Shown here in pieces: positions 46,804 through 56,499 of a DNA stretch of 64,000 nt. Position 1 is the first letter of the stretch. Each line of letters begins with the position of its first letter. The translations under genes were made by a program, and so were the position numbers. The stretch comes from QVMM01 sp047030855 (GTDB lineage: Bacteria; Bacteroidota; Bacteroidia; Bacteroidales; Dysgonomonadaceae), in the NCBI GenBank assembly GCA_047030855.1, contig JBKYIJ010000008.1:930001-994000 (forward strand), given 5' to 3'. Below the pieces are notes generated by a model. It made no database searches. It was given only the letters and a program-made list of their open reading frames with translations, and was not told the origin of the DNA.

Positions 46804-46842
46804 AATCAACAAAGCCGAAACTTAGTTTCGGCTTTGTTGATT
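46804..46842. terminator. Strong hairpin, probable bidirectional terminator
   Basis: Perfect 18-base stem (AATCAACAAAGCCGAAAC paired with GTTTCGGCTTTGTTGATT) with the three-base loop TTA. There is no long T tract on either side, but the stem alone could stop transcription from the integrase stub side and from the small minus-strand gene. Confidence 0.6.
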
Positions 46843-46860
46843 GTTGGGTGTCTTTGAATA

Positions 46861-47031
46861 TTAATCATTATCACTCTGACTTTGAATATCCTTATCCTTA
46901 ATTTCCTGACTCTCTTTTATGGAATTATTATCTTTATTGTTGTTCATCAAAATAGATTTAGCAGTAAGAATTTCTGTCAGGCTATTATTATCATTTGAAT
47001 TCTCGTTTAATTTTTCTACTAATGTTTTCAT
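46861..47031 (-). CDS. Possible 56-residue small protein
   Basis: ATG at 47029-47031, stop TAA at 46861-46863. The product (MKTLVEKLNENSNDNNSLTE then Lys/Asn/Asp-rich repeats, ending QSQSDND) is highly polar and of low complexity, with no membrane segment. The next hairpin downstream, at 46804-46842, would end its transcript. Low-complexity composition in AT-rich DNA makes chance possible. Confidence 0.3.
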   Translation of the reverse strand: MKTLVEKLNENSNDNNSLTEILTAKSILMNNNKDNNSIKESQEIKDKDIQSQSDND

Positions 47032-47190
47032 CTATATATAATTTAGTGAATATTCTTTTCATCTAATCGACTTTTATATATTCGATTATAAAATATATAT
47101 TCAATGAGTTTACTGCGTAGAATCTTATTTAGAATAATACATCAATAATACTTTATTATATATATTATATAAAAGGAGATAATAAAAGAA

Positions 47191-47217
47191 ACCCTGACAA
47201 AGCAATTTTGTCAGGGT
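47191..47217 (-). terminator. Terminator at the end of the island operon
   Basis: ACCCTGACAAA pairs with TTTGTCAGGGT around GCAAT; on the minus strand TTCTTTTATT follows. It would end transcripts from the helicase operon, or a shorter transcript from 47325. Confidence 0.65.
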
Positions 47218-47324
47218 AAAGTAAAATCACTGCCTATTTGGCAATGAACGGTAATGTGAATCAACTATTCTACCATTTCGTTTGATGTATACACACACAA
47301 AAACGGTTTTAGTTCTAATGATTG

Positions 47325-47332
47325 CAAAGATA
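47325..47332 (-). promoter_or_regulatory. Isolated −7 element upstream of the terminator
   Basis: Minus strand TATCTTTG. About 130 bases separate it from the terminator at 47191-47217 and no ORF lies between, so a small RNA could start here. No −33 TTTG is seen at the right distance. Confidence 0.35.
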
Positions 47333-47422
47333 AAATATATTATGGATCTTTTTTAATACAATGAATTGGATTTAACAAAAGAATAAAAGTTTATCAATTA
47401 TTGTAGGATTTATGGAAAATAT

Positions 47423-50400
47423 TTATTGTAATTTTTCTTTGTTTCTTATTGCAATAATCACATCATCCTTAATCAATGAAATCCTTTCTCTTACTTTGTC
47501 TATGTAGTCATCTTTAAGTCTTAACCTTATCTCCTTGATGTTCTCTACCAATGTTTCATACTGATCTTTTTTTACCCGAAAGTGACAAACGTCTCAATGT
47601 AAAATCCGGTAATGTTTTATATTTGCGGATATCATATATAAGTGCATTAGTAAAAGAAAGAAGTTGCTGATTGAGTAAATCTTTATGGTTTTTCAATAAA
47701 TCTTTCAAGCCTGTCAAGGCTTTTTGTTCCAGGGATTTTATATTGCTGCTTCCACTACGGTGGCGGGGCTTAAACCTTTTGATAATTTCATACGATTCCC
47801 AGAATTTCTTGTCAAGTTCTAATCGGGGTTCTTCAATTGTACATTCAATGTTAGCAATAATCTCTTCGAGTGTAATTTCTTTGGTTTGGTGTTTTTCTTC
47901 TGCTACCTCATCCAGTACATAGAATAACGCCAATCCCTTTTTTCGGACAATAACCGTGTTTTCTTTGCTGTGTGCTTTAGCTGTTTTGGTACGGTTAGGC
48001 AATTCCTGAATCTTATTTATTACGTCGGGATGATTATTTTTTATTTCATTGTACTGATTCCTGATGCGGGTTTCAATACTTACACTTTCAATATCTTCGG
48101 GGTTTTCGTTAATTTTGGAGAAAAGCCCGCTTGCCGTTGGTTGCTCATCGGCATCAAATATCTTAGCGTCCTCACCGAGTGCATTGTGGATCAGGAACAT
48201 TTTCTGAGAAGCAATTTCCCTGCTTTTAATAATATCCGATCCCCTTTCTGTAGGGAAGGTATTGAAGATATACAACGTATCAAATACTTTGGCACTCATA
48301 CGGTTGATACGTCCCACACGTTGAATTACGCGGGTAGGATTCCATGGAATATCATAATTGACAATTACACCTGCGCGGTTGAGGTTGAATCCTTCAGACA
48401 ACTTATCGCTGGTGATAAGTATATCGTACGCATCGGCTTGTATTTCTGCCTTTGCATTAAAATTCTCATTAAGAGTATTGGCAAAGGTTTTAGTTAATTT
48501 GCCATCACAGAAAAGTATCCGGTCAGATTTCTTTTCAAAGTATTTTTTCAGGTGCAATACTGTGTCGACATATTCGGTAAATACGATGATTTTGCGTCTG
48601 GGGATTTCTTTCGCACCAAGTATCAGTTCTAGTTTGTTATCTAGTGCCTCTCTTTTCGGATCGTTCACCGTAAGATTGAGACTGTCTATCTCTGCCTTGA
48701 TAGCTTCAAAAAGTCTTATATCATTATCAATATCTTGCAGAAACTTCTCTTTGGCATAGAATTTTTCTACATTGTAGATAATAGTATGCTTCGGTTTAGT
48801 CTTTGTTTTGGCATTTTCCTCAAATTGTAGCAGGGCAAGGATGATAGCCTCTTCGGTATGCGATTCACTTTCATCGTCGTATATATCCTCTATAAGTTTA
48901 CGGTCGAGTACATATTTACCTGATTTTTGGATAAATGACCGGGCTATTTTATGCACTTTGATAAATCGCTTTATACTTTCGTCGAAAGCACCGAACGAAC
49001 TCTCAAAACGCTTTACCAAAAGCCTGCGCATAAAATCAAACAGGTTTTGCTGTTGCATAAAGGTACGGTTCTCATCTTCAGTAAGTTTTTCGTCGTCTTT
49101 AGGCTTACCCTCGTAGTATGCAGGCTGGTAAATAGCTCCGGTAAATGAACCGCCCTGGCCAAAGTATTGTGTGATAACACGGGAGTAAAAGTCTGACTGC
49201 TTTGCACCCAGTTCGTAAAACAACTCCTGCGGATCGGCGATACTGGATAACTGAGATATTTCTTTAGAATACTCATAATCAGTTTTCAGGTCAATGCGAT
49301 TACGGCGTATTACAACCGGGCTTATAGTGTCTTTAATCTCGGTTGCTATTTCTTGTGTGCGTCCTCTTACCAGTGATAAATCGATAGGCAGATTTTTGCC
49401 GAACAGTTTTTTATATTTGCTTTCTGCCTTTTCGCGGTTATCCTCTTTTTTAGAATTCCAGTTCTTGGTAATATAAGAAAGAGTATTAAACTCATTATTA
49501 TAACCGGCAAAGCGCGCTTCAAGGTCTTCTTCGAGCGTAATGCCGGAAGCGCCGGGGATAATAAAAAGCTTGAGTAGTGAAAAAATATCCGCAGGTGAAT
49601 TGTTAAAAGGAGTTGCGGTAAGCAGTATTACTTTTTTCCCAGAGCAGATATTGGCTAATGCCTCATAGGCTGCCGTATCCTGGTTACGGAATCGGTGTGC
49701 CTCGTCGATAATGACAATTTCGTAATTCTGGTCAAATTTGCTTAGTTTCTCTGCGATACCTTCGAGATTGCCGGAACTTTCCACATCCCACTGATAAAGG
49801 CGGAAGCGGTTTACATATTCCCACCATCCGGTATTATCGAGCCGGTTTCCCACCAGTCCCGGTGGGCATAAGATAAGCCCGCGTTTATTAAGCTGGGCGG
49901 CGATAAGCGAAGCTATCACAGATTTACCCAGTCCTACCACATCGGCAATAATCACTCCGTTGTATTCATTAAGTATGTTGACTGCCTGATTTACGGCATC
50001 AAGCTGGTACTTATATTTCTCAAAACCGTTATCTTTCAATAAACCTTCAATGCTGTTATTTAATCGGTTTTGTTCCTGCAGATCGACGATGGTTTTAAGT
50101 ACATAAGCATATGCCTCGAAGGGGGTAATCTCGGTACCAATACTTTTATTGCGAAGAAACTCTACAATTACTTTTTTCCCGTCTTTTGCATCGGTTATGG
50201 GTATTGAATTATCCCATAAGTCTTCAAAATATTTTTCAGCGTCTTTAAAACCGTAATCGCGGATTTCTACATTAAATTCTTCCTGTCCGTGAAGCCCGGC
50301 TTTGGTAAGGTTACTGCTTCCGGTTATAAATCCTCCCGATAAGTTCCACAGGTCTTTTGCATCATCATTGAGATAAAACAGGTATAGCTTTGCATGGTTA

Positions 50401-50801
50401 GGGTTAAGAGTTTTCCGTATAATAAGCCTGTTTTCCTGCAACATGTGTATAAAGAAGTCGAGCTGCATATAAAACTCTTCATTATCCATATCGGAGTTGT
50501 TGATTGCCTTACCGAGGGATTTCATGAAGCGGGCAAATTGTTCTTCGTTGCTGGCTACATGTGCTTCTTCATTAACACCGTATTCCACGATGCCCGACAT
50601 AAAACTGTCGACCTGAAGACCGACAAGTACTTTTAAAATGATTTTATCGTTTTCTTTCAACGATCGGTATATTTCCTGCCAACCGGAGAAATAGAAGAAG
50701 CCAACGAGAAATTTGAGTTCGGTACTGGCCGTCATCAGCTTTTCCAAACGCTTTTTTACGGTGGTGGTTACCTCGGAGTTGGTTATGAAGTTGTTGCTCA
50801 T
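47423..50801 (-). CDS. Island helicase with N-terminal phospholipase-D nuclease domain, with a +1 frameshift near the 3' end
   Basis: Residues 1 to about 200 form a PLD-like domain: the HxK motif in NPNHAKLYLFY (His136, Lys138) and GSSNLTKAG (161-169). From about 265 there is a SNF2/DEAD-type helicase: DVVGLGKS (287-294), VIIDEAHRFRNQ with DEAH at 366-369, TATPFNNSPAD (395-405), then RKIIVFTEYVD, TSDKLSEGFNL and WNPTRVIQRVGRINRM. As written the frame stops at 47556. If the seven-base T run at 47567-47573 is read as six, it continues KKDQYETLVENIKEIRLRLK for 50 residues to the stop at 47423, giving 1125 residues. Last gene of the four-gene island operon, 3 bases after the ATPase. Likely the nuclease and motor of a defence system. 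Confidence 0.85.
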
Positions 50802-50804
50802 TAT

Positions 50805-52685
50805 TCAAATTACGTGATTAATCTTAGTGAGAATTTCTTTCAATGACCATATTGATCCATCAATTGTTGTATTCTCAATAAATTCGTCATATGTTATACT
50901 TAAAGGAACTCTACTTTGATCTGTTAGAGTTTCCCGTATTTTATCTAATTTATGTTCCATTGTCTTGCTTGGTATTTTTTGAGTTGAACTTTTAAAGTCC
51001 CAAAAATCAGTATTATTATATTGCCATTTTATAATTCTACATTTTGGAACTACTAATTGTTCATTTCCATTCAATTTTTCTAAATAAAGGGAAGAAAGTG
51101 TTGTGAAAATAAATTCATAGTTATCGACTGGATGTTTAAATATCAGTTTACTATCTTCTTTAATAAGAATTATAGATTCTACCAATGGTAGTTCATTATT
51201 CATCAAATCGATTAAATGGAAAGCTTTTTCCAATTCAATTTTGTATACCGGGAATAGCAAACTATGATGTGCTTGTGGATTTAGCACCATCAATTTAGTT
51301 TGCTTAAAATTATCTTTAAGCTCCTCTGATATTGGATGTGAAAGATATTCATATCTTTCAACCATAATTCTCCATAAATGTTCAAGTTGATGTGGCTTTT
51401 CAGTAATGGTTCTTTTGTATTCTTCGGGAAGCCTGTCAACAACCATTTTTTCTATTTCTTTACGGATATATAATGATGTAGATACATAATCAAAACTATC
51501 AAAATAATTTCTTGCTTTTTCTATATAGCTTAATTTACTATCAATAATTATTGGCTTATTGTTCCCAACATACATTTCTTTAAATGACCATTCATTTTGA
51601 TTCGAAATTTTACTTGCAATAAAATGGAATAAAACTTTATCATGTGTAAGAAAAATGAGTTGGTAATCATTCTGATAATCTTTTATGATTAAATCAATTA
51701 CTTTATCTCTGTTACTCATATCAAGAGATATAAGTAAATCATCTAAAACCAGTAGACTTAATTTTGAATCAGCACTTAATGATCGTTCAAGAACAGCAAG
51801 GCGCATTGCTAAACCTAAAGCTGTTAATTTAGCTTCATTTAAAAAGGAATGTGGACGATATACAACATTCTGTTTTCCACTATATTCTGGTATTCTCAAG
51901 CGAATGCTGAATTGAGGTTTCTTATTGTTTTTATTAATTTGTTTTAAGGATAAAGAAAATGTAAAATCATAATTTAATTTATCTTTTAAAATCTTGTTTC
52001 CTTTTGCTGTGATTGCAGTTAAGAGAGTATTTAATTCCTTTACGAAATGATTCTTAATACGGATATAATCTTTATATTCAGGTTCATCAATCCTCGGATA
52101 TCGAAGTTTTTCATCGTTTGAGATATCTTTTATTTTTTTTAGTCCATCATCCACATATTTGAATATTTCGCCAGCACCGGATATATCTTCTTTTTTTATT
52201 TCTATGGAACCAAACTTAACATATGGTAAAATTGCATAAGAGAAGAAATGAATTAGATTGATGGGTTCTGAATGAGCAAAATTATAAAGACTTAACAGAT
52301 TTCGGTAAGTTATAAAATCAGAAGAATAATTGCTCTCTTTTGCAGCTTGATTTTCATTGATTGAAGTATCATTAAAAGAAACATAAAAATCACTTTCATC
52401 TGTTAGTTTAATTTTAATATATGACTCCAAATTCTCAGGGCAATGTACGTTTACCAAACGTTGTTGCTCTTTTATTTCCGGATCAAAATATTTCTTTATT
52501 TCTTTTACTTTTTGTTTATTTGCACACTCAAGTAATGTATATAATGCCCAGTAAATGGATGATTTTCCCGAACCATTTTCTCCATACAATAACAAATGAT
52601 TACCTCCAAGTTTAATTGGTTCTACTAACTCCGGGAAAAACTTAAAGTTCTGAATATGTATCTCATCAATCTTACTTGCAGCCAT
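50805..52685 (-). CDS. SMC/RecF-like AAA ATPase of the island operon
   Basis: 626 residues. Walker A GENGSGKSS (35-43), an ABC-type signature region around FLNEAKLTALGLAMRLA (about 281-297), Walker B LLVLDDLLISLD (311-322) and the switch histidine in LIFLTHDK (344-350) mark the RecF/SMC-type ATPase group. The second half (about 360-626) contains NPQAHHSLLFPVYKIELEKA, seen in ATPases of restriction-like operons, and no nuclease motif I can name. The gene looks richer in A and T than the methylase gene, by eye. Starts 8 bases after the methylase and ends 3 bases before the helicase. Confidence 0.8.
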   Translation of the reverse strand: MAASKIDEIHIQNFKFFPELVEPIKLGGNHLLLYGENGSGKSSIYWALYTLLECANKQKVKEIKKYFDPEIKEQQRLVNVHCPENLESYIKIKLTDESDFYVSFNDTSINENQAAKESNYSSDFITYRNLLSLYNFAHSEPINLIHFFSYAILPYVKFGSIEIKKEDISGAGEIFKYVDDGLKKIKDISNDEKLRYPRIDEPEYKDYIRIKNHFVKELNTLLTAITAKGNKILKDKLNYDFTFSLSLKQINKNNKKPQFSIRLRIPEYSGKQNVVYRPHSFLNEAKLTALGLAMRLAVLERSLSADSKLSLLVLDDLLISLDMSNRDKVIDLIIKDYQNDYQLIFLTHDKVLFHFIASKISNQNEWSFKEMYVGNNKPIIIDSKLSYIEKARNYFDSFDYVSTSLYIRKEIEKMVVDRLPEEYKRTITEKPHQLEHLWRIMVERYEYLSHPISEELKDNFKQTKLMVLNPQAHHSLLFPVYKIELEKAFHLIDLMNNELPLVESIILIKEDSKLIFKHPVDNYEFIFTTLSSLYLEKLNGNEQLVVPKCRIIKWQYNNTDFWDFKSSTQKIPSKTMEHKLDKIRETLTDQSRVPLSITYDEFIENTTIDGSIWSLKEILTKINHVI

Positions 52686-52693
52686 AGTAGGTT

Positions 52694-55600
52694 TTATATA
52701 GAGGAATTAATAATTCGGATAATGTCCGTACTTCTGATATCAGCTAAAATAATTCTGTTACGTATAGGGTTTTCTTTTTCCTGAAGCCAGTTGTATGTTT
52801 TACTTATAATATCTGCTGCTTCCTGATTTCCTAATCCATCTATAGGTGTAAACTCAGCGAATTGTAAAACATCAATTCCGCGTTCTTTCATATGTTCTTC
52901 AAAGTATAATTCATATACCATCATATTAAGACTATCTTCAAATACAGGAAATAAGTCTTTATTTTCTACATACGGGTTAACTTTTTCGCTTTCGGGATTT
53001 TTGAGATAGGTTAAATAATCCACTAATATTTCAAATGGTTGAGTTATTAATAAATTATCTATATGTGGTATAGGAAATGAGGTTAAATAATTCGTTTTAA
53101 AAGTAAAATATCCTCCTCTTAAAACATATCCGGTATTGGTTAAATAATACCATAAAACTTTCGAATTTAAGATAGAGAGTAAAAACTTATATGATTCCTG
53201 AATATTATTATTTTTAATATAGCCGTATATTTTAGTAGTACTATAGTATTTACCATCTTTATCATGACTAAAATTTCCACCTAAAGATATTTCTGGTGCT
53301 ACTAACTTTTCACTTTCGAATAGAGTTAAATTTTTAGGATAAATATATTTATACCAAAACTCATCATTTAACAAACGACCTCTTTCTCTATTTCTTAAAA
53401 TGCTTTCACATTCTTTGAGATAATTATATCCTTGCGGAAACAATGTTTTCAATTCTTGTTCACTATACAAAGCGGCTTTCCCATTCTCTAATTTGTAAGG
53501 AAAAACAACATATTTGTCAGTATATATAGTATCATATTTGTGAATGTCATCCCCTTTCAATAGAGGTTTAACAAGGGCTTTTTCTATCTGAATATCGCAA
53601 TCTAATTCATAACTATAACCTTTGATTTCATCGCCATAATCTTCACAACGATATAAAAAATACACATCATCTTTACTGGTTGCTAAACCCTGGAATATAC
53701 TACTAAAAATATCAGATAACCTTCTTGGGTGCTTTTCTAATAATGATAAAATTGAGGCAATTTTATCAGAGGCCAAAGTCCACGCTTCTTTAGAAAGTTT
53801 TCCTGTATTTATTGATGTAAAACTTTCATGCTTCAATTCTTTTAAATAGGATTCCAATTCCCTATTCGAAGGCAGATCTTTATCTAATTCTTTATACATC
53901 AGATTTTTACTTCCTCTTTTGAACCATTGCAGCCCTGTATATGTGGATGCATTAAATACCTGATAAGCAACAAAGCTGATGATTTTGTAGGCTGCTTTTT
54001 CTTTTAAAACAAATTCCCTTAATCCTTTTCCAAAGCTTGCATTTGTCCATTTTACCGGCATAATTAAATTGGTGATTCCATCTTTTTTGGTAAGAGAAAT
54101 GGCTTTTTCAGTAAAAATGGCATAAAGGTCGAATGAGCCGGTTGCTGATTTATAGTTACCAACAAGATATTTGGCAAATTCAATATTGGATTCTTTAATT
54201 CCCTGTATACGTAAATACGGTGGATTCCCAATCACTATATCAAACCCGTTATCAAACCCAAACATCCATTCGGGATCGAACCATTTAGCTGAAGTATTTT
54301 GGTCATAAGGATTCCAGCCGGCTATCTGTTGCGCAGAAGCTGGAGGAAAACCTGCATCAATCAATAATTCACTGATTTGTATACGTAGCTTTTTATCTTC
54401 TTCCCTGTATTTTTTCTTTGTTTCAGGTGTTCTCGCTGAGAAATGCCTATGTCTTGCCTCTTTTAGTTCCTGTTCCAACGGATATACTGCGGGTGGTTTT
54501 ATTAAATTATCTTTTGATAATGCTATCAGTGTATTTGCCGCCACAAATTTTGTTTCCATATTCGGCATGGGTATCACGCCTTTATTCTCCTGGTTGTCGT
54601 CTACTTTTTGCTCTACCAATAAGGAAATAAAGAAACGAAGCTTTGATATCTGTATAGCTATGGGCTGTATATCTACACCGAAAATACAGTTTTCGATCAG
54701 GAACAGTTTACGGGCATAATCCAGTTCATTCGTGCTTAGCGCAAATGCCTTATCTATTTGCTTTAAACGTAAATCCAGTTCATTCAGAGCCTGTTTTTTT
54801 AGTTCCGGCAATGATTCTATCTGGCTGATGAGGTTTCTGTCTTTCTCCAGATTTTCAATTAATTCTTCATTTTCCCTGCGCGCTCTTTCTTCCTGTCTCT
54901 TTCTCCATTGTTCATTATGAGGGTCAAGCTTTTGCAGTATAAATACCATTTTTTGCAAAGCTCCCATAGGGAATGCTCCTGATCCGCAGGCAGGATCGAG
55001 TATACGGCATTTATCTATCGAATCGATTAACAGCAGTTTTTCATCATCCGTAAAATCCGGTGTCTTGTCGTTGTAAGCAATAAGAATGCGGAGTTTCTCC
55101 TCATCTATATTGTCTTTGGTAGCTTCTTTGAGATAAGCAAAGAGCGACTCCTCGCACATATAGTCTACTATCTCGCGGGGAGTGTAAAATGAGCCTGATT
55201 GCTTGCGGGCGGTTGTTCTAGTCTCCGGATTATAACTAGCGAGCAGGTTCTCAAATACCTTTCCCAACAATTCGGGATCGAGTGCAACTTCCGTTTCAAG
55301 AGGGTTGTTCTCTTCTACCGTAAAGTTGTACCGCTTCAGTATATCTATCAATCCGTTTATATTTTCGCTGGCATGCTTTTTATCTCCATAAGCATCGTTG
55401 AGGTTTATTCCCGAAGTTTCGCCGAAAAAGAGATAATCGGGTACGGCAAGTTTCTCTTCATTGTCACGTCTGTCGGAGAAGCAATCTATCCGGGTGACAT
55501 TTTCTTCGCCTACATTTTTATCCAGATTCTCAAAAAGCCCCCCATTAAGAAACGGAATATCTTTCGTCAGTTGCAGGAATCGGTCTTTGTTGGAAAAGAA

Positions 55601-56470
55601 ACGTTCGTATCTGTAAAATGACTGAACGCCTGCCTGCCGGTTGATAAATTTTCTATTGCCCTCCTTCATTTCTGTATTGAGGGTGGCAAAAAACAGATTT
55701 TGCAGTATAGCCTTATAGTAAGTACTTCCGGTTTTGTCGGAGTAATTAAGTATCTGGTCAATTATGTCTTTCTCGAAAAGTTCACTTGGGATTAGTCTTT
55801 TTTGTTTGAGAAACCACACAAAAATAAGGCGCGTAATGAGGCGAATAACGCTGGTAGCATTGCGTATATCGTCTCTTTTTCCCTCATCATCGGGGAATAC
55901 AACTATTTTGGTTGCCCAAAAATACCAGTTCGATAATTCATCGTAAAATTCCTTATTCAGTTTTTCAACACTGAAAGCCTTTACAATATCGGCGATGGAG
56001 TCAAAAAAAGTATCGCCTATCTGGTCGCGGAACGTACGGTTTGTCTGATCTTTGGATACATAATATGTGTACCGGCGATGGGTTGTGTATTCGGTTTGAT
56101 TGTTATCTCTGTCTACTTTTATAATGCTGAAACGGAAATTCCCTTCCTGATCATGAAAAACAAAGAAAGCAAGGTCGGCACTTTCGCTTTTTAAAATAGT
56201 GCGGGCAATGTCGTATTGTGTCTTTTTTCCGCTGCGCTCGGTCAGTGGATCGTTGGTTAAGGCTGTAATAGCTATGATATGCTCATGTCCGTTGAGAGTG
56301 GTTTCTCCTATTTTATAAATATCCGTGTATTTTTCAGATTGGTTTTGATTCAGGTAGTGAGAATAGTCTTCGCGGTCTCCCTGAAAACCGGAAAACTTGT
56401 TTCTGAAAAACGTTATGAGGTTGCCGATTGAGAAATCTTCAATTAACCTGTCTAATAGTTGCCTACTCAT
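52694..56470 (-). CDS. Eco57I/PglX-like N6-adenine DNA methyltransferase of the island operon
   Basis: 1258 residues. A long N-terminal region (1-420), whose part SADLAFFVFHDQEGNFRFSI is like the N-terminal domains of type IIG enzymes but without a recognisable PD-(D/E)xK triad. Then SGSFYTPREIVDYM (425-438), SAM motif I RILDPACGSGAFPMGAL (489-505), a coiled-coil stretch, FGVDIQPIAIQISKLR, and catalytic motif IV NPPY (749-752). The rest (about 770-1258) resembles a TaqI-type target-recognition and C-terminal region. It probably marks host DNA and gives the system its sequence specificity. It is second in the operon, 29 bases after the HEPN gene. Confidence 0.88.
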   Translation of the reverse strand: MSRQLLDRLIEDFSIGNLITFFRNKFSGFQGDREDYSHYLNQNQSEKYTDIYKIGETTLNGHEHIIAITALTNDPLTERSGKKTQYDIARTILKSESADLAFFVFHDQEGNFRFSIIKVDRDNNQTEYTTHRRYTYYVSKDQTNRTFRDQIGDTFFDSIADIVKAFSVEKLNKEFYDELSNWYFWATKIVVFPDDEGKRDDIRNATSVIRLITRLIFVWFLKQKRLIPSELFEKDIIDQILNYSDKTGSTYYKAILQNLFFATLNTEMKEGNRKFINRQAGVQSFYRYERFFSNKDRFLQLTKDIPFLNGGLFENLDKNVGEENVTRIDCFSDRRDNEEKLAVPDYLFFGETSGINLNDAYGDKKHASENINGLIDILKRYNFTVEENNPLETEVALDPELLGKVFENLLASYNPETRTTARKQSGSFYTPREIVDYMCEESLFAYLKEATKDNIDEEKLRILIAYNDKTPDFTDDEKLLLIDSIDKCRILDPACGSGAFPMGALQKMVFILQKLDPHNEQWRKRQEERARRENEELIENLEKDRNLISQIESLPELKKQALNELDLRLKQIDKAFALSTNELDYARKLFLIENCIFGVDIQPIAIQISKLRFFISLLVEQKVDDNQENKGVIPMPNMETKFVAANTLIALSKDNLIKPPAVYPLEQELKEARHRHFSARTPETKKKYREEDKKLRIQISELLIDAGFPPASAQQIAGWNPYDQNTSAKWFDPEWMFGFDNGFDIVIGNPPYLRIQGIKESNIEFAKYLVGNYKSATGSFDLYAIFTEKAISLTKKDGITNLIMPVKWTNASFGKGLREFVLKEKAAYKIISFVAYQVFNASTYTGLQWFKRGSKNLMYKELDKDLPSNRELESYLKELKHESFTSINTGKLSKEAWTLASDKIASILSLLEKHPRRLSDIFSSIFQGLATSKDDVYFLYRCEDYGDEIKGYSYELDCDIQIEKALVKPLLKGDDIHKYDTIYTDKYVVFPYKLENGKAALYSEQELKTLFPQGYNYLKECESILRNRERGRLLNDEFWYKYIYPKNLTLFESEKLVAPEISLGGNFSHDKDGKYYSTTKIYGYIKNNNIQESYKFLLSILNSKVLWYYLTNTGYVLRGGYFTFKTNYLTSFPIPHIDNLLITQPFEILVDYLTYLKNPESEKVNPYVENKDLFPVFEDSLNMMVYELYFEEHMKERGIDVLQFAEFTPIDGLGNQEAADIISKTYNWLQEKENPIRNRIILADIRSTDIIRIINSSI

Positions 56471-56499
56471 TTTATATCCTTTGTTTTATTCTATCTTTT

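Larger units (their letters stand above)
46760..47422. other. Long gene-poor stretch inside the island
   Basis: AT-rich DNA of about 660 bases with two hairpins (46804-46842 and 47191-47217), one possible 56-codon gene on the minus strand (46861-47031), and a −7 element at 47325-47332. Apart from these I see nothing coding. It separates the integrase stub from the end of the helicase gene. Confidence 0.6.
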
